DNA of 64,000 nt from Flavobacterium sp. 5. Its GTDB lineage: Bacteria; Bacteroidota; Bacteroidia; Flavobacteriales; Flavobacteriaceae. Each line of letters opens with the position of its first letter. The stretch's first letter is position 1. The notes beneath the pieces were generated by a model that was not told the DNA's origin, made no database searches, and worked only from the letters and a program-made list of their open reading frames with translations. The position numbers and the translations under genes were made by a program. The stretch covers positions 992,001 to 1,056,000 of the forward strand of contig NZ_PHUE01000001.1 of assembly GCF_002813295.1 (NCBI RefSeq). The letters are read 5' to 3'. Positions 26,929 through 36,119 of this stretch are shown in pieces.

Positions 26929-28338
26929 CTATTCTTTTGGTTTCGTTAAATAATATATCGGAATTCCCGTGAGCATTATTAACACTCCCCATCCACAGGT
27001 GGAAAATTTAGTCAATAATAACCCAATACAAATAGCAACTGCAACTACAATATAAACCAATGGTAAAAATGGATATCCAAAGGCTTTGTATGGTCTTTCG
27101 GCTTCAGGCATTTTTTTTCTAAGAATAAAAATCCCATAAATCGTAAGTATATAAAAAATCAATACAATGATAATTACAAAATCCAATAAATCACCATATT
27201 TACCAGTTAAACACAGTGCAGAAGCCCAAAAACATTGAACCCATAAAGCCCAAGCTGGCACACTAGCATCATTCAGATTAGCAGCTTTCTTTAAAAACAA
27301 ACCATCTTTAGCCATAGTATAATACACTCTAGCTCCCGCCATAATCAATCCGTTGTTACATGCAAAAGTCGAAATCATAATCATTAATGCAATGATAATC
27401 GTCCCCATGTCACCAAAAGTATATTGGGAAGCCACTACCGCTACTCTATCTGATTTTGCAGTTGCAATTTCCTGAAAAGGAATAACTGCTAAATACATCA
27501 AATTGGTTAATATGTAAATAATAGTCACAATCAATGTTCCTAAAAACAAACTCAATCCAACATTACGTTTTGGATTTTTAATTTCACCAGCTATAAAGGT
27601 AACTCCAACCCAAGCATCACTAGAAAACAAAGAACCAACCATTGCTGCTGAAATCCCTGTTAGCAAAGCCGTACCACCAATTGGCATCCAAGATCCTCCT
27701 TCAGTATCAAATGCTCTAGAACTCCATGCATTTGACCAGTTAGCATTCCAAATATCAGCTTTGGCTGCTAATATAAAACCAAAAACAATCAATCCGAACA
27801 ATGATAAAATCTTAATTATTGTTAAAACCGTTTGCATAATTTTACTGTTTTTTACTCCACGACTATTAATGTAAGTCAATAAGACAATCGTAATTATAGA
27901 AACAATTTGAGCTGCATTTAATTTGAATGAACCTAATTCGTACAAAATATTTTCATCACTCAAAGGGGGATACAAATAGGCGGCAAATTTCGAAAACCCA
28001 ACCCCAACAGCAGCTATAGTACCTGTTTGAATTACCGCAAAGAAACTCCAACCATATAAAAAAGCAACTAACTTATTATAAGCTTCTTTAAGATAAACAT
28101 ATTGACCTCCTGCATTAGGAAACATAGCGCTCAATTCTCCGTAACTCACAGCAGCTATCATTGTTATTAAGCCCGAAATAAGCCATATCAATATTAACCA
28201 ACCTGCAGATCCTACTTGTCTGGCAATATCGGCACTCACAATAAATATTCCAGAACCTATCATAGATCCCACGACAAGCATGGTTCCATCTAGTAAGCCT
28301 AGTTCTCTTTTAAATTCTTCTGGTTTGTTTTGTTCCAT
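26929..28338 (-). CDS. APC family amino acid permease
   Basis: A 469-residue inner-membrane transporter with about 12 hydrophobic segments. It begins with the APC signature LGLLDGTMLVVGSMIGSGIF, whose GSGIF bend in helix 1 binds the substrate backbone. GELSAMFPNAGGQYVYLKEAY follows in helix 3. The long polar loop around residues 200-220 and the KYGDLLDFVIIIVLIF region fit the LAT-like branch. The substrate is not readable from sequence. It faces ald across a shared terminator, so an amino acid feeding that enzyme is a reasonable guess. Confidence 0.9.
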   Translation of the reverse strand: MEQNKPEEFKRELGLLDGTMLVVGSMIGSGIFIVSADIARQVGSAGWLILIWLISGLITMIAAVSYGELSAMFPNAGGQYVYLKEAYNKLVAFLYGWSFFAVIQTGTIAAVGVGFSKFAAYLYPPLSDENILYELGSFKLNAAQIVSIITIVLLTYINSRGVKNSKIMQTVLTIIKILSLFGLIVFGFILAAKADIWNANWSNAWSSRAFDTEGGSWMPIGGTALLTGISAAMVGSLFSSDAWVGVTFIAGEIKNPKRNVGLSLFLGTLIVTIIYILTNLMYLAVIPFQEIATAKSDRVAVVASQYTFGDMGTIIIALMIMISTFACNNGLIMAGARVYYTMAKDGLFLKKAANLNDASVPAWALWVQCFWASALCLTGKYGDLLDFVIIIVLIFYILTIYGIFILRKKMPEAERPYKAFGYPFLPLVYIVVAVAICIGLLLTKFSTCGWGVLIMLTGIPIYYLTKPKE

Positions 28339-28755
28339 TTTTTTGGTTTGTTTTTTTGGTTGGTTAAAGATATACTTTTTTTTAAAAATCCATAATCTGA
28401 TTCTTGCATTATTGAATTTTCAGAAATTAAATCTCCTATTCTTTATTAGTTTTTTTGCAAAGACTCAACTATTAATAATTGCTTATTTTAAAAGGCTACC
28501 GATAAATAAAATTTTTATTTATTTTCTTCAGATGAAATCAATATGAAATAATTTACAGTTTATGAAATTCGTATGTTTTTTTTATTAAATTTGAAATGAG
28601 TGTTTCAAAAACACTTAAATTCAAATTTCTATTAACAATTATTTATTTATTGTATTAAAAAACTTTAGCCCCCAAAATTTTAAATACAATAAAATAAGAC
28701 TATCAGATACTTGTTAAAGCAAGAAATAGGGTTATAAACCTACAAACCAAAAAAT
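28339..28755. other. Divergent intergenic region, permease/histidine kinase
   Basis: About 417 AT-rich bases with no gene. TAAATTTG at 28586-28593 (+) could be the -7 element for the histidine kinase, leaving a leader of about 155 bases. No other site was recognised. Confidence 0.35.
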
Positions 28756-30180
28756 ATGTCGAAAGTCCAAATTTTAAAAAAATTACGTTTTTCAAATGTT
28801 TTTATTCTATTATTAATTGTATTAATTTCCTGTGCATTACTAATTTGTATCAATTTTTTTACCATCAAAATTTTATCTGCAAATAGAGCCTATGTAAATG
28901 GTGAATCGCATTATTCAAAAGGTCAAAAAGATGCATCCCGCCATCTTCTTACTTATCTATTTACTAAAGACTCAAATCAATGGCAATTATACCTGAAAGA
29001 ATTAAAAGTCCCTCAAGGTGATGCTACAGCCAGAATAATGCTTTTAAAAGTTGGAGATAATGAAACTTCCCGCAAAGGGTTCCTTGAAGGTAGAAATCAT
29101 CAAGATGATTTAGATGATCTTGTTTGGTTGTTTGTTAATTTTAAACAAGTATCTTTTTTAGCAAAAGCAATTCATGAATGGGAACAGGGAGATAATTTAA
29201 TCTCTAAATTATTTGTTATAGGAAATCAAATTGACGTCAAAATAAAACATAACATTTTAACTTCAGCTGAACAACAAAAATTTCTTCAAGAAATTAATGA
29301 CATTAGTGACAAACTAACCATTAATGAACGTAATTTTTCTAATACTTTGGGGGAAGGAACCCGTAAAATAAAGAACCTACTTATTATTACTAATATCTTT
29401 TTTATTTTAATTATCGTTTGCAGTTTTAGTCTTTATTATTCAATAATGGTAAAACGCTTAATAGCTTCAAAAAAAGAAATTGAAATTAAAAATGATAACC
29501 TCCTATTGGTAAATCACGAACTCGACCGATTTGTTTATAGTGCATCACATGATTTAAGATCTCCGATAACTTCATTAAAAGGCCTTATTGACATAACCTT
29601 ATTAGAAGATGATGTAAATCAGATTAGGGAATATCTAAATTTAATGTCCCAAAGTCTTATTAGACAAGATCAGTTTCTTAGCGATATTATAGATTATTCC
29701 AAAAATAAACGAAAACAAATAATTATTGAACCTGTAAGTCTCCATGAATTATTTGATGAAGCAATATCACAAGTAATGCATCTAGAAAATGCCAAACGAA
29801 TCACTATCAAAAAAGAATTATTAGTCGATGAAATCCAGAGCGATGGTTTGCGCTTAAAAATTATCATTTCGAATTTATTATCCAACGCAATAAAATATTC
29901 GGATAGTAGCAAAAAAAATATGTTTATCTCTATTAAAACTTATATAGCCGATGGTTTTAATACAATTGAAATATCCGATAATGGACTTGGAATTAAAACT
30001 GAATTCATAGAGCACATCTTTGAAATGTACTTTGGAACAAATAAAAACAAGGGTTCAGGACTGGGTCTTTATATTGTACAAGAAGCTGTCGAAAACATTA
30101 AAGGTACAATTTGTGTCTCTTCAGAAAATAATATTGGAAGTAAATTCATTGTAACCTTCCCAAATCAAAATGGAATATAA
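28756..30180 (+). CDS. Membrane sensor histidine kinase
   Basis: A 474-residue kinase. Two transmembrane helices (about 16-38 and 207-230) enclose a roughly 165-residue helical periplasmic sensor that I cannot assign to a named domain. The HisKA domain has the phospho-acceptor His265 in SASHDLRSPI. The HATPase domain shows the N box (IISNLLSNAIKYS), G1 (ISDNGLGI) and G2 (NKGSGLGLYIV). All catalytic motifs are present. Its stop codon overlaps a 19-codon start of a response regulator that is cut short, so its original partner seems lost and any partner now must be elsewhere. Confidence 0.92.
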   Translation: MSKVQILKKLRFSNVFILLLIVLISCALLICINFFTIKILSANRAYVNGESHYSKGQKDASRHLLTYLFTKDSNQWQLYLKELKVPQGDATARIMLLKVGDNETSRKGFLEGRNHQDDLDDLVWLFVNFKQVSFLAKAIHEWEQGDNLISKLFVIGNQIDVKIKHNILTSAEQQKFLQEINDISDKLTINERNFSNTLGEGTRKIKNLLIITNIFFILIIVCSFSLYYSIMVKRLIASKKEIEIKNDNLLLVNHELDRFVYSASHDLRSPITSLKGLIDITLLEDDVNQIREYLNLMSQSLIRQDQFLSDIIDYSKNKRKQIIIEPVSLHELFDEAISQVMHLENAKRITIKKELLVDEIQSDGLRLKIIISNLLSNAIKYSDSSKKNMFISIKTYIADGFNTIEISDNGLGIKTEFIEHIFEMYFGTNKNKGSGLGLYIVQEAVENIKGTICVSSENNIGSKFIVTFPNQNGI

Positions 30181-30229
30181 ACCAGTATTTTTAATAATCG
30201 AAGACAATCTAATAGATCAAATTATCTAA
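30170..30229 (+). pseudogene. Response regulator remnant (19 codons)
   Basis: An ATG inside the last codons of the histidine kinase gene (overlap ATGGAATATAA) opens a frame of 19 residues containing PVFLIIEDNLIDQII, then TAA at 30227-30229. This is the typical first strand and acidic pair (ED) of a CheY-like receiver domain. The receiver, phospho-Asp and any output domain are missing. The next gene ends, on the other strand, 15 bases later. The start overlap is normal for kinase-regulator operons, so this is most likely the stub of a deleted partner. Confidence 0.7.
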
Positions 30230-30243
30230 ACTCTACTCTTTTA

Positions 30244-31647
30244 TTATTTCAAAACACGATTTACTTGTGCAAAATTCTTGTGATAATATGGTTCTTTCGT
30301 TGATGAAACGATCACTCCTGAATGTGTTGATGAATGAATAAATTTTATTTCACCTTCTCCTACTTCAATAACCATTCCTACGTGATTGATATGGCTTCTA
30401 CCATTAGTTCTAAAAAAAATAAGATCTCCTTTTTGAACATTTTCATCATCAATTTTTTCTCCAAATGAAGATTGTTCAATAGATGACCTTGGTAATTTTA
30501 TATCAAATGCCCCAAAAGTAGAACACATCAAACCAGAACAATCGAATCCAGCAGTTGTAGTGCCACCGGATCTATATCTTGTCCCTATTTTATCAGATGC
30601 CTCCTGAATGAGTTTCTCAATCAAATCTTGATTAGCAATAGGCAACCGAACAGATATACTGTCTTGTGGTTTTTCAACTTGAGAGACAGTCGTCATTTCT
30701 TCTTTTACTATTACTTTTTCGACAGTAGTATTTGGAACTTGAATAGTCAATTTTGCGCCAACATCTAATTTTTGTTGAATGCTAGGATTTTGTTTTTCCA
30801 GATCTGCTACAGTGATACCATATTTTTTTGCAATTCCGTATTTTGTTTCTTTGGTCAAAACCACATGAATAATTTCTGCTGTTTGACTTTCAGAATCTGT
30901 TTTAATTTCTTTAGAAGTATTTATATCAACAACAGGAACTGTTGCTTTAATTTCTGCAACTGGAACTTCTTTTTCTTTTAAGCTCTCATTATCTACAACA
31001 GCTTCGTTTTCTTTTAATTTTCCGTTACTTGGAATACTGATTACTTGTCCAATACTTAAGCCCTTTTTACCAATATTTGGATTTGCATTTTGCAATTCTT
31101 TCAATGTAATTCCATATTCTTTTGCAATAACATATAAAGATTCTTTAGCTTTTACCTGATGTGTCAAAGGTGCAGGCATCTCTGCAACTTCTTCTACTTT
31201 AGTATTTGATAAACTGACGATTTCTTTTTGACTCAAACTTGATGGAACAATAATAGTTTGACCTATTTTCAAGCCTTCCGTTTCTAATTTCGGATTGGCT
31301 TTATAGAGTAGTTCTTTGGTAGTTTTGAATTGTTTGGTAATTCCATACAATGTTTCCTTAGCCAATACTTCATGAGTAACTTCGGTAGTTTGTTCGGAAA
31401 CTAAACTTTCAGTGCTGTTTTCTTTTTTGGATTCAGAATTTGGAATTACTAAAACCTGGTTGAGATGTAAGGTTTTTTTAGCCTTAGGATTTAGCTTATA
31501 AATCGATGCAATCGATACATTATATTTTTGAGCAATACTGGAAATTGTTTCTCCTTTTACGATTGTGTGCTTGATATTATTTTCTTGCGAAAAAACACTT
31601 ATGCTACAAAAAAAAAGTGCTAAAACAATTACTCTAAAATAACTCAT
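30244..31647 (-). CDS. LysM-repeat NlpC/P60 cell-wall hydrolase
   Basis: A 467-residue secreted protein: signal peptide (residues 1-20, ending VFSQE), four LysM domains at about 25-70, 90-135, 155-200 and 255-302, then an NlpC/P60 cysteine peptidase domain from about 345. Catalytic Cys in AGFDCSGLMCS, His in INHVGMVIE and a third polar site in IHSSTHSG are present. The LysM units bind glycan and the peptidase cuts stem peptides, so it likely acts in peptidoglycan remodelling. It is convergent with the histidine kinase gene. Confidence 0.93.
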   Translation of the reverse strand: MSYFRVIVLALFFCSISVFSQENNIKHTIVKGETISSIAQKYNVSIASIYKLNPKAKKTLHLNQVLVIPNSESKKENSTESLVSEQTTEVTHEVLAKETLYGITKQFKTTKELLYKANPKLETEGLKIGQTIIVPSSLSQKEIVSLSNTKVEEVAEMPAPLTHQVKAKESLYVIAKEYGITLKELQNANPNIGKKGLSIGQVISIPSNGKLKENEAVVDNESLKEKEVPVAEIKATVPVVDINTSKEIKTDSESQTAEIIHVVLTKETKYGIAKKYGITVADLEKQNPSIQQKLDVGAKLTIQVPNTTVEKVIVKEEMTTVSQVEKPQDSISVRLPIANQDLIEKLIQEASDKIGTRYRSGGTTTAGFDCSGLMCSTFGAFDIKLPRSSIEQSSFGEKIDDENVQKGDLIFFRTNGRSHINHVGMVIEVGEGEIKFIHSSTHSGVIVSSTKEPYYHKNFAQVNRVLK

Positions 31648-31873
31648 TCCTTTTTTATTTTCGTCAAATTCTAATAATACAAACGTATTTATAGACGAAT
31701 TATTATTATTTATATATTTTCATATCAAAAAACTACTGTTTTCTGAAGAATGACAAATATATGTTTTTAAGTAAATATGAAAGTTAAAGGATTACTAAAA
31801 TTTTAGTAAAATGTAATAATTGTATGTTATTTAGAAACAATCTTTTGCAATTTCACTCCTTATCTAAAGTAAT

Positions 31874-32506
31874 TTATAAGCTTTTCAAAATGGCGATATA
31901 ATGAAAAACTGTACCTAAAAGCACAAAGAAATGCCAAACAGTATGATAGTAGTTTTTATATGATTTTACATAAAAATAGACTCCAAAAGTATAACTTAAA
32001 CCTCCGGCTAAAATCCATAAAAACACCGAAAATGGCATAACGCCCCACAAAGGTTTAATAACGAAAACAATCATCCACCCCATTAACAAATACAATACAG
32101 TAGAAACAATCTTAAAACGATTTACATAAAAAATCTTAAAAAAAGTACCTAACAAAACAATTGCCCACATTGTACCTAGAAAAATCATTGCACTTTTGGT
32201 ATTCAAATACAAAATCATTAAAGGAGAATATGTTCCTGCAATAAGAAAATAAATACTGATATGATCTGCTATTTTAAGTAATTCTTTGCTTCTCTCTTTT
32301 TGAACCAAATGATATAAGGACGAAAAACAATACACTAACAACATTCCAACTCCAAAGGTCAAAACTGACAAAACAGTAACTAAATCATGCTGTTTGGAGG
32401 CTTTAGTTACTAAAAAAGGAACCGCGATTAAACAAAACAATACTCCTAGAATATGTGAAATTCCATTTGCTAATTCTTCGTTTCGGGTTTGAATTCTGTC
32501 TGACAT
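31874..32506 (-). CDS. Hemolysin III family (PAQR) membrane protein
   Basis: A 210-residue protein with about seven hydrophobic helices. It has the family N-terminus RNEELANGISHILGVLF, with SSLYHLV after helix 2 (putative zinc-site His) and YYHTVWHFFVLLGTVFHY near the C-terminus, whose histidines complete the hydrolase-like metal site of the PAQR/hemolysin III superfamily. Despite the name, most bacterial members are not cytolysins; roles in membrane lipid homeostasis have been proposed. It lies 34 bases after a small membrane protein gene on the same strand. Confidence 0.88.
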   Translation of the reverse strand: MSDRIQTRNEELANGISHILGVLFCLIAVPFLVTKASKQHDLVTVLSVLTFGVGMLLVYCFSSLYHLVQKERSKELLKIADHISIYFLIAGTYSPLMILYLNTKSAMIFLGTMWAIVLLGTFFKIFYVNRFKIVSTVLYLLMGWMIVFVIKPLWGVMPFSVFLWILAGGLSYTFGVYFYVKSYKNYYHTVWHFFVLLGTVFHYIAILKSL

Positions 32507-32540
32507 TAATTTTACAATTTTAATCCAATATCACTTAAAT

Positions 32541-32924
32541 CTATAAATTTTCTTCTTCATCAGAATTACTATTCGATTTGATAGTATCAAATAGGATAAC
32601 TTCGCTTTCTTGATCCTTCGTTTTTCTTTCCTTGAGCTTTGTTTTTACAAATTGGACTACCATTATAAATACCATCAATAGAGCAACTAAAAAACTCAAC
32701 CCAAAAATTGCAACTGCACCCGTTACACATTTATTCCCATTCATAGTCATTCCTTTCATTGCTAAGAAAAAACTAAAAAAAGTAATAATTACTTGCATAA
32801 ATAAACTAGCAATACAAACACCTAAATAGTCTTTATACAATAAGTTATTCAAGGATTTATTACCCGAAATAATTTGAAATACCAAAGGAATAAACAATAT
32901 TAAAACTGAAACTAGTATTAGCAT
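32541..32924 (-). CDS. Small membrane protein of unknown function
   Basis: 127 residues, not recognised. Three hydrophobic segments at about 1-18, 34-55 and 68-92 are followed by a charged tail with KLKERKTKDQESE and an acidic end SNSDEEENL. Frame length, lack of overlap and the 34-base spacing to the hemolysin III gene support a real gene in a two-gene operon. Confidence 0.6.
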   Translation of the reverse strand: MLILVSVLILFIPLVFQIISGNKSLNNLLYKDYLGVCIASLFMQVIITFFSFFLAMKGMTMNGNKCVTGAVAIFGLSFLVALLMVFIMVVQFVKTKLKERKTKDQESEVILFDTIKSNSNSDEEENL

Positions 32925-33147
32925 TTAAAATTATTTTTAATAGACTTTCAAAGAATTAGATTAATGAATTACCTAATTGTCACTTTGTAAATTTATTCAA
33001 ACTTTTTGTACAACAATCCAAAAATAAATTATTTTTTTGAGCTCTAGAATTGAGATTTCAAGTTTTACTAAATGATTCCATAAACACTGTATTCTTTAAT
33101 TTTAATTCCTAAAAGTGAGATAAATAACATGTTTTATGGCACGAAAC

Positions 33148-33490
33148 CCCAATAGCAAAGATGCCTAACACCTATAGTATTGGTCATTAACACTAGTCTC
33201 ATTAGTACTAAACACCAATAGCATGGATACTTAATACCTATAATACTGACTATTAACACTAGTCTTATTGGTACTAAGCACTAATAGTACGGGTGCTTAA
33301 CACCTGTAATATTGGCTATTAACACTAGTCTTATTGGTACTAAACACTAATAGTATGGCTGCTTAACACCTGTAATATTGGCTATTAACACTAGTCTTAT
33401 TGGTATTAAACCCCCATAGTATTAGTGTTAAGCACCTGTAATTTTGTTTTAAACTCCTGTCTTATTATTTCAAAGCACCTATAAATGATA
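33148..33490. repeat. Array of 15-bp dyads at exact 22-bp period (array 2)
   Basis: Fourteen 15-bp units start at 33148, 33170, 33192, 33214, 33236, 33258, 33280, 33302, 33324, 33346, 33368, 33390, 33412 and 33434, a strict 22-bp step. The last copies to 33490 slip by one base and decay. Units resemble ACCTATAGTATTGGT, and spacers are often CATTAAC, TATTAAC or GCTTAAC-like. Three consecutive units form a 66-bp higher-order repeat: ACTAGTCTTATTGGT recurs identically at 33258, 33324 and 33390. The motif and period are those of the array at 13681-13893. Confidence 0.88.
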
Positions 33491-33518
33491 TGACAAATGA
33501 TTTTATAATACTGCATCA

Positions 33519-33662
33519 CTAGCCCTGATGGGAATGGAAAGCCTTGTGAAATAGACTTGTATTTTTTTCTTGATATAAAAGAGCGACCAACGGAAGCTCC
33601 TTTTATATCAAGAAAAAAACAAGGATATAAACAAGCTTGAAATAACAGCAGGATTAGCTCCT
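33519..33662. repeat. Extragenic hairpin repeat, family B
   Basis: CTAGCCCTGATGGGAATGG at the left and AACAGCAGGATTAGCTCC at the right enclose a long hairpin. 33556-33584 pairs with 33596-33623 almost perfectly (arms about 27 bp, with CTTGATATAAAA in the left arm). The ends are themselves weakly inverted. From memory this kind of repeat is frequent in flavobacteria. The rest of 32925-33730 is the dyad array and AT-rich spacer; the minus frame at 33406-33693 only traverses repeats. Confidence 0.65.
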
Positions 33663-33678
33663 TATTTAAATTTTGAAC

Positions 33679-33711
33679 AAAAAAAACTCCCAAGTTGCCT
33701 TGAGAGTTTTT
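33679..33711 (-). terminator. Intrinsic terminator of acnA
   Basis: On the minus strand AAAACTCTCAAG pairs with CTTGGGAGTTTT with one mismatch around a 4-base loop and continues into a T run (A run at 33679-33686). It lies 20 bases past the acnA stop. Confidence 0.8.
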
Positions 33712-33730
33712 GACATATAAACAGTAACAT

Positions 33731-35992
33731 TTAAGCGTTGGCTGCTATTAAGTTCAAGGCTGAACCTGCTTTGTACCAACCAATTTGTCCTTCGTTGTAC
33801 GTATGGTTTGCCAAGATTGTGTCTTTGCTTCCATCAGCATGAATAAATTCTACTGTTAATGGTTTTCCTGGAGCGAAATCAACCAAATCGGTGAAGTTGA
33901 TAGTGTCATCTTCTTGGATTTTGTCATAATCAGCTTCGTTAGCAAAAGTCAATCCTAACAAACCTTGTTTTTTAAGATTCGTTTCGTGAATACGAGCAAA
34001 AGATTTTACCAATACGGCTTTTACACCCAAGAAACGAGGTTCCATCGCAGCATGCTCACGAGAAGAACCTTCTCCATAATTATGGTCGCCAACAACTACT
34101 GAAGGCACACCGGCTGCTTTGTAAGCACGAGCTACTACAGGAACTGCATCAAACTCGCCCGTCAATTGGTTTTTAACAGAATTTGCTTTTTGGTTGAATG
34201 CATTGATTGCACCAATCAACATATTATTTGAAATATTATCTAAATGTCCACGGAAACGCAACCATGGTCCTGCCATAGAAATGTGGTCTGTGGTACATTT
34301 TCCAAAAGCTTTGATTAATAATTTGGCTCCTGAAATATTTTTACCATCCCATGCATCAAATGGAGCCAATAATTGCAAACGATCCGAAGTTTCGCTTACC
34401 ACAATCTTCACGCCTGAACCATCGGCAGCTGGGGCTTGGAAACCAGCGTCTTCTACAGCGAAACCTCTTTTTGGTAATTCGTCACCAAATGGAGCGTTTA
34501 ACTTTACTGCTTCTCCATTATCATTTATTAAAGTATCTGTTAATGGATTAAAATCCAATCTTCCAGAAATTGCCAGTGCAGCTACCATTTCTGGTGAAGT
34601 CACAAAAGCGTGTGTATTTGGATTACCATCAGCTCTTTTTGAAAAGTTACGGTTGAATGAATGTACGATTGTATTTTTCTCTTCTTTGTCTGCCCCTGCT
34701 CTATCCCACTGTCCTATACATGGTCCACAAGCGTTTGTAAACACTTTGGTTCCCATCTTTTCGAAAGTAGCAATGATACCGTCTCTTTCGATAGTATAAC
34801 GAATTTGCTCAGAACCTGGGTTAATTCCGAATTCAGCTTTTGGAGTAATTCCGTGTTCAACAGCTTGGTTTACAATTGAAGCTGCACGAGCCATATCTTC
34901 ATAAGAAGAGTTTGTACAAGAACCTATTAATCCCCATTCTACTTTTATTGGCCATCCATTAGCTGCAGCTTCGGATTTCATTTTAGAAACTGGAGTTCCG
35001 CGATCTGGAGTAAATGGCCCATTAATATGTGGTTCTAATTCAGACAAATTGATTTCGATAACTTGGTCAAAATAATTTTCAGGATTAGCATATACTTCTG
35101 GATCTGCTGTTAAGTATGACGCTACTTTATCTGCGGCATCCACTACATCCTGACGATCAGTAGCTGACAAATACCTACGCATAGAATCATCATAACCGAA
35201 TGTAGAAGTGGTAGCACCGATTTCGGCACCCATATTACAAATAGTTCCTTTTCCTGTGCAAGACATTGAAGTAGCACCTTCACCAAAATATTCAACAATT
35301 GCACCAGTTCCACCTTTTACGGTAAGAATATCGGCTACTTTAAGAATTACATCTTTAGGAGCAGTCCATCCCGATAATTTTCCAGTTAATTTTACTCCAA
35401 TTAGTTTAGGAAATTTTAATTCCCAAGACATACCAGACATTACATCCACAGCATCTGCACCACCAACACCGATAGCTAGCATACCTAATCCACCAGCATT
35501 TACAGTATGTGAATCGGTACCAATCATCATTCCTCCTGGGAAAGCATAGTTTTCTAAAACAATTTGGTGAATAATTCCTGATCCTGGTTTCCAGAAACCA
35601 ATACCATATTTATCTGAAACTGATGACAAGAAATCAAAAACTTCTTTTGACTGTTTATTGGCTACAGCCAAATCAGATTCAGCCCCATTTTTAGCTAAAA
35701 TCAAATGATCACAGTGCACCGTTGTAGGAACAGCAGCTGTTTTCTTACCAGCATGCATAAATTGTAATAATGCCATTTGGGCAGTTGCATCTTGACAAGC
35801 AACTCTATCTGGAGCAAAATCTACATAATCAACCCCTCTTTTGTAAGCTTCCTTTGCTACTCCCTCCCAAAGGTGATTGTACAAAATTTTCTCAGTTAAA
35901 GAAAGTGGACGGCCAACTATCTCACGTGCTGCATCAACACGACTTACCATGTTGTCATACACTTTTTTAATCATTTCGATATCAAATGCCAT
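33731..35992 (-). CDS. Aconitate hydratase (mitochondrial/AcnA-like type)
   Basis: Isomerises citrate to isocitrate in the TCA cycle with a [4Fe-4S] cluster. It has 753 residues from the ATG at 35992, where [15 protein letters not shown] is the natural N-terminus. An upstream extension would run through basic residues with no family match. Cluster cysteines lie in [17 protein letters not shown] and [15 protein letters not shown]. The swivel domain has [18 protein letters not shown] and [26 protein letters not shown]. It is downstream of acnB on the same strand but separated by a terminator, so both may be transcribed separately. Confidence 0.95.
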   Translation of the reverse strand: MAFDIEMIKKVYDNMVSRVDAAREIVGRPLSLTEKILYNHLWEGVAKEAYKRGVDYVDFAPDRVACQDATAQMALLQFMHAGKKTAAVPTTVHCDHLILAKNGAESDLAVANKQSKEVFDFLSSVSDKYGIGFWKPGSGIIHQIVLENYAFPGGMMIGTDSHTVNAGGLGMLAIGVGGADAVDVMSGMSWELKFPKLIGVKLTGKLSGWTAPKDVILKVADILTVKGGTGAIVEYFGEGATSMSCTGKGTICNMGAEIGATTSTFGYDDSMRRYLSATDRQDVVDAADKVASYLTADPEVYANPENYFDQVIEINLSELEPHINGPFTPDRGTPVSKMKSEAAANGWPIKVEWGLIGSCTNSSYEDMARAASIVNQAVEHGITPKAEFGINPGSEQIRYTIERDGIIATFEKMGTKVFTNACGPCIGQWDRAGADKEEKNTIVHSFNRNFSKRADGNPNTHAFVTSPEMVAALAISGRLDFNPLTDTLINDNGEAVKLNAPFGDELPKRGFAVEDAGFQAPAADGSGVKIVVSETSDRLQLLAPFDAWDGKNISGAKLLIKAFGKCTTDHISMAGPWLRFRGHLDNISNNMLIGAINAFNQKANSVKNQLTGEFDAVPVVARAYKAAGVPSVVVGDHNYGEGSSREHAAMEPRFLGVKAVLVKSFARIHETNLKKQGLLGLTFANEADYDKIQEDDTINFTDLVDFAPGKPLTVEFIHADGSKDTILANHTYNEGQIGWYKAGSALNLIAANA

Positions 35993-36064
35993 AAGATGTA
36001 TATTAAATTGTTTTTTGTTATTCTTTTTTCGAACACTACAAGGTACAAAAAAATCAGAGTATAA

Positions 36065-36094
36065 AAAAGCCCGAGTCAAATGACTCAGGCTTTT
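36065..36094 (-). terminator. Terminator between acnB and acnA
   Basis: AAAAGCCTGAGTCA pairs with TGACTCGGGCTTTT on the minus strand with one mismatch around a short loop and a T run follows. It lies 25 bases past the acnB stop and 72 bases before the acnA start. Confidence 0.8.
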
Positions 36095-36119
36095 ATAATA
36101 TAATTAACAAATGGTACGA

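Noticed and set aside
33406-33693. 95-residue minus-strand frame
   Set aside because: Made of the dyad array tail and hairpin repeat B; no credible start or family.
34194-34799. 201-residue antisense frame inside acnA
   Set aside because: Shadow of the acnA coding sequence. The long open frame opposite a well-matched aconitase is a codon-usage effect.
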